Below, in pieces: positions 5,953 through 6,185 of a DNA stretch of 6,185 nt. Both the position numbers and the translations under genes were made by a program. A model generated the notes under the pieces. It was not told the DNA's origin. It did not search any database and was given only the letters and a program-made list of their open reading frames with translations. Every line of letters starts with the position of its first letter. The first letter of the stretch is position 1. Source of the stretch: Pseudomonadota bacterium (GTDB lineage: Bacteria > Pseudomonadota > Alphaproteobacteria > Rhizobiales > Hyphomicrobiaceae); assembly GCA_023387235.1 (NCBI GenBank), contig JAEWIJ010000010.1:1-6185 (forward strand). The letters are read 5' to 3'.

Positions 5953-6185
5953 ATGAATGGGGGATCGATGACGACACTAAGTCGCATTACGATGGCCGCC
6001 GTCGCCGCGCTGATCGTTGGGGGTATGGGCCCCGCGAAAGCCGCCGACCTCGGTGGCAATTGCTGCGCCGACCTCGAAGAGCGGGTGGCCGAGCTCGAGG
6101 CGACGACGGCACGCAAGGGCAACCGGAAGGTCTCGCTGACCATCTCCGGCCAGATTTCGACGGAGCTGATGTACTGGGACGACGG
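5953..6185 (+). CDS. Porin-like outer-membrane protein, N-terminal part
   Basis: The visible 77 codons encode a secreted protein cut by the window edge. A signal peptide is clear: a basic stretch (SRIT), a hydrophobic core (MAAVAALIVGG) and a likely cleavage site after AKA, residue 30. The mature start ADLGGNCCADLEERVAELEA has adjacent Cys37 and Cys38 followed by a short amphipathic coiled-coil segment. KVSLTISGQISTELMYWDD then resembles the first beta strand of a porin barrel. This layout matches porins of Hyphomicrobiales, which form trimeric channels for small solutes in the outer membrane. The ATG at 5953 has GGAG 10 nt upstream. An in-frame ATG at 5968, giving MTTLSRIT, follows GGGGG by 4 nt and is almost as likely; it would shorten only the signal peptide. 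Cleavage before CC does not fit a lipobox, so a lipoprotein is unlikely. Confidence 0.8.
   Translation, partial: MNGGSMTTLSRITMAAVAALIVGGMGPAKAADLGGNCCADLEERVAELEATTARKGNRKVSLTISGQISTELMYWDD

Overview
This looks like ordinary chromosomal DNA from a GC-rich alphaproteobacterium, most likely of the order Hyphomicrobiales (Rhizobiales). The signs are the proton-pumping pyrophosphatase of K+-independent type, a bactofilin of the rhizobial kind, an Fe/Mn superoxide dismutase, the start of a porin with a CCADLEERVAELEA N-terminal segment, and intergenic palindromes bounded by CTAGAGC/GCTCTAG. The family identifications come from recognised motifs, not from a database search.

Layout, left to right. 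Positions 1-297 hold no gene I can support. They carry a large imperfect inverted repeat with two nested hairpins (57-172) and a probable intrinsic terminator for hppA (178-211, minus). hppA (298-2436, minus) encodes the membrane H+-pyrophosphatase. A 357-base gap without a recognisable gene separates it from a short-chain dehydrogenase/reductase (2794-3600, minus). A bactofilin gene (3876-4427, plus) lies divergently upstream and is followed at once by a clean intrinsic terminator. Between the convergent bactofilin and sodB genes is a composite double palindrome (4516-4643), whose last bases supply the sodB stop codon. sodB (4640-5233, minus) is followed by about 720 bases without a recognisable gene but with several hairpins. 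The first part of a secreted porin gene (5953 onward, plus) then runs off the window.

The genes do not form one pathway. They look like independently transcribed housekeeping and envelope genes: energy conservation from pyrophosphate, an oxidoreductase of unknown substrate, a cytoskeletal polymer, superoxide detoxification and an outer-membrane channel. I found no CRISPR array, transposase, phage gene, tRNA, rRNA or defence system, and no convincing new multi-gene system. The most interesting content is in the non-coding DNA: two different families of structured intergenic repeats, one of which has merged with the end of a coding sequence, and an unexplained structured gap between sodB and the porin.
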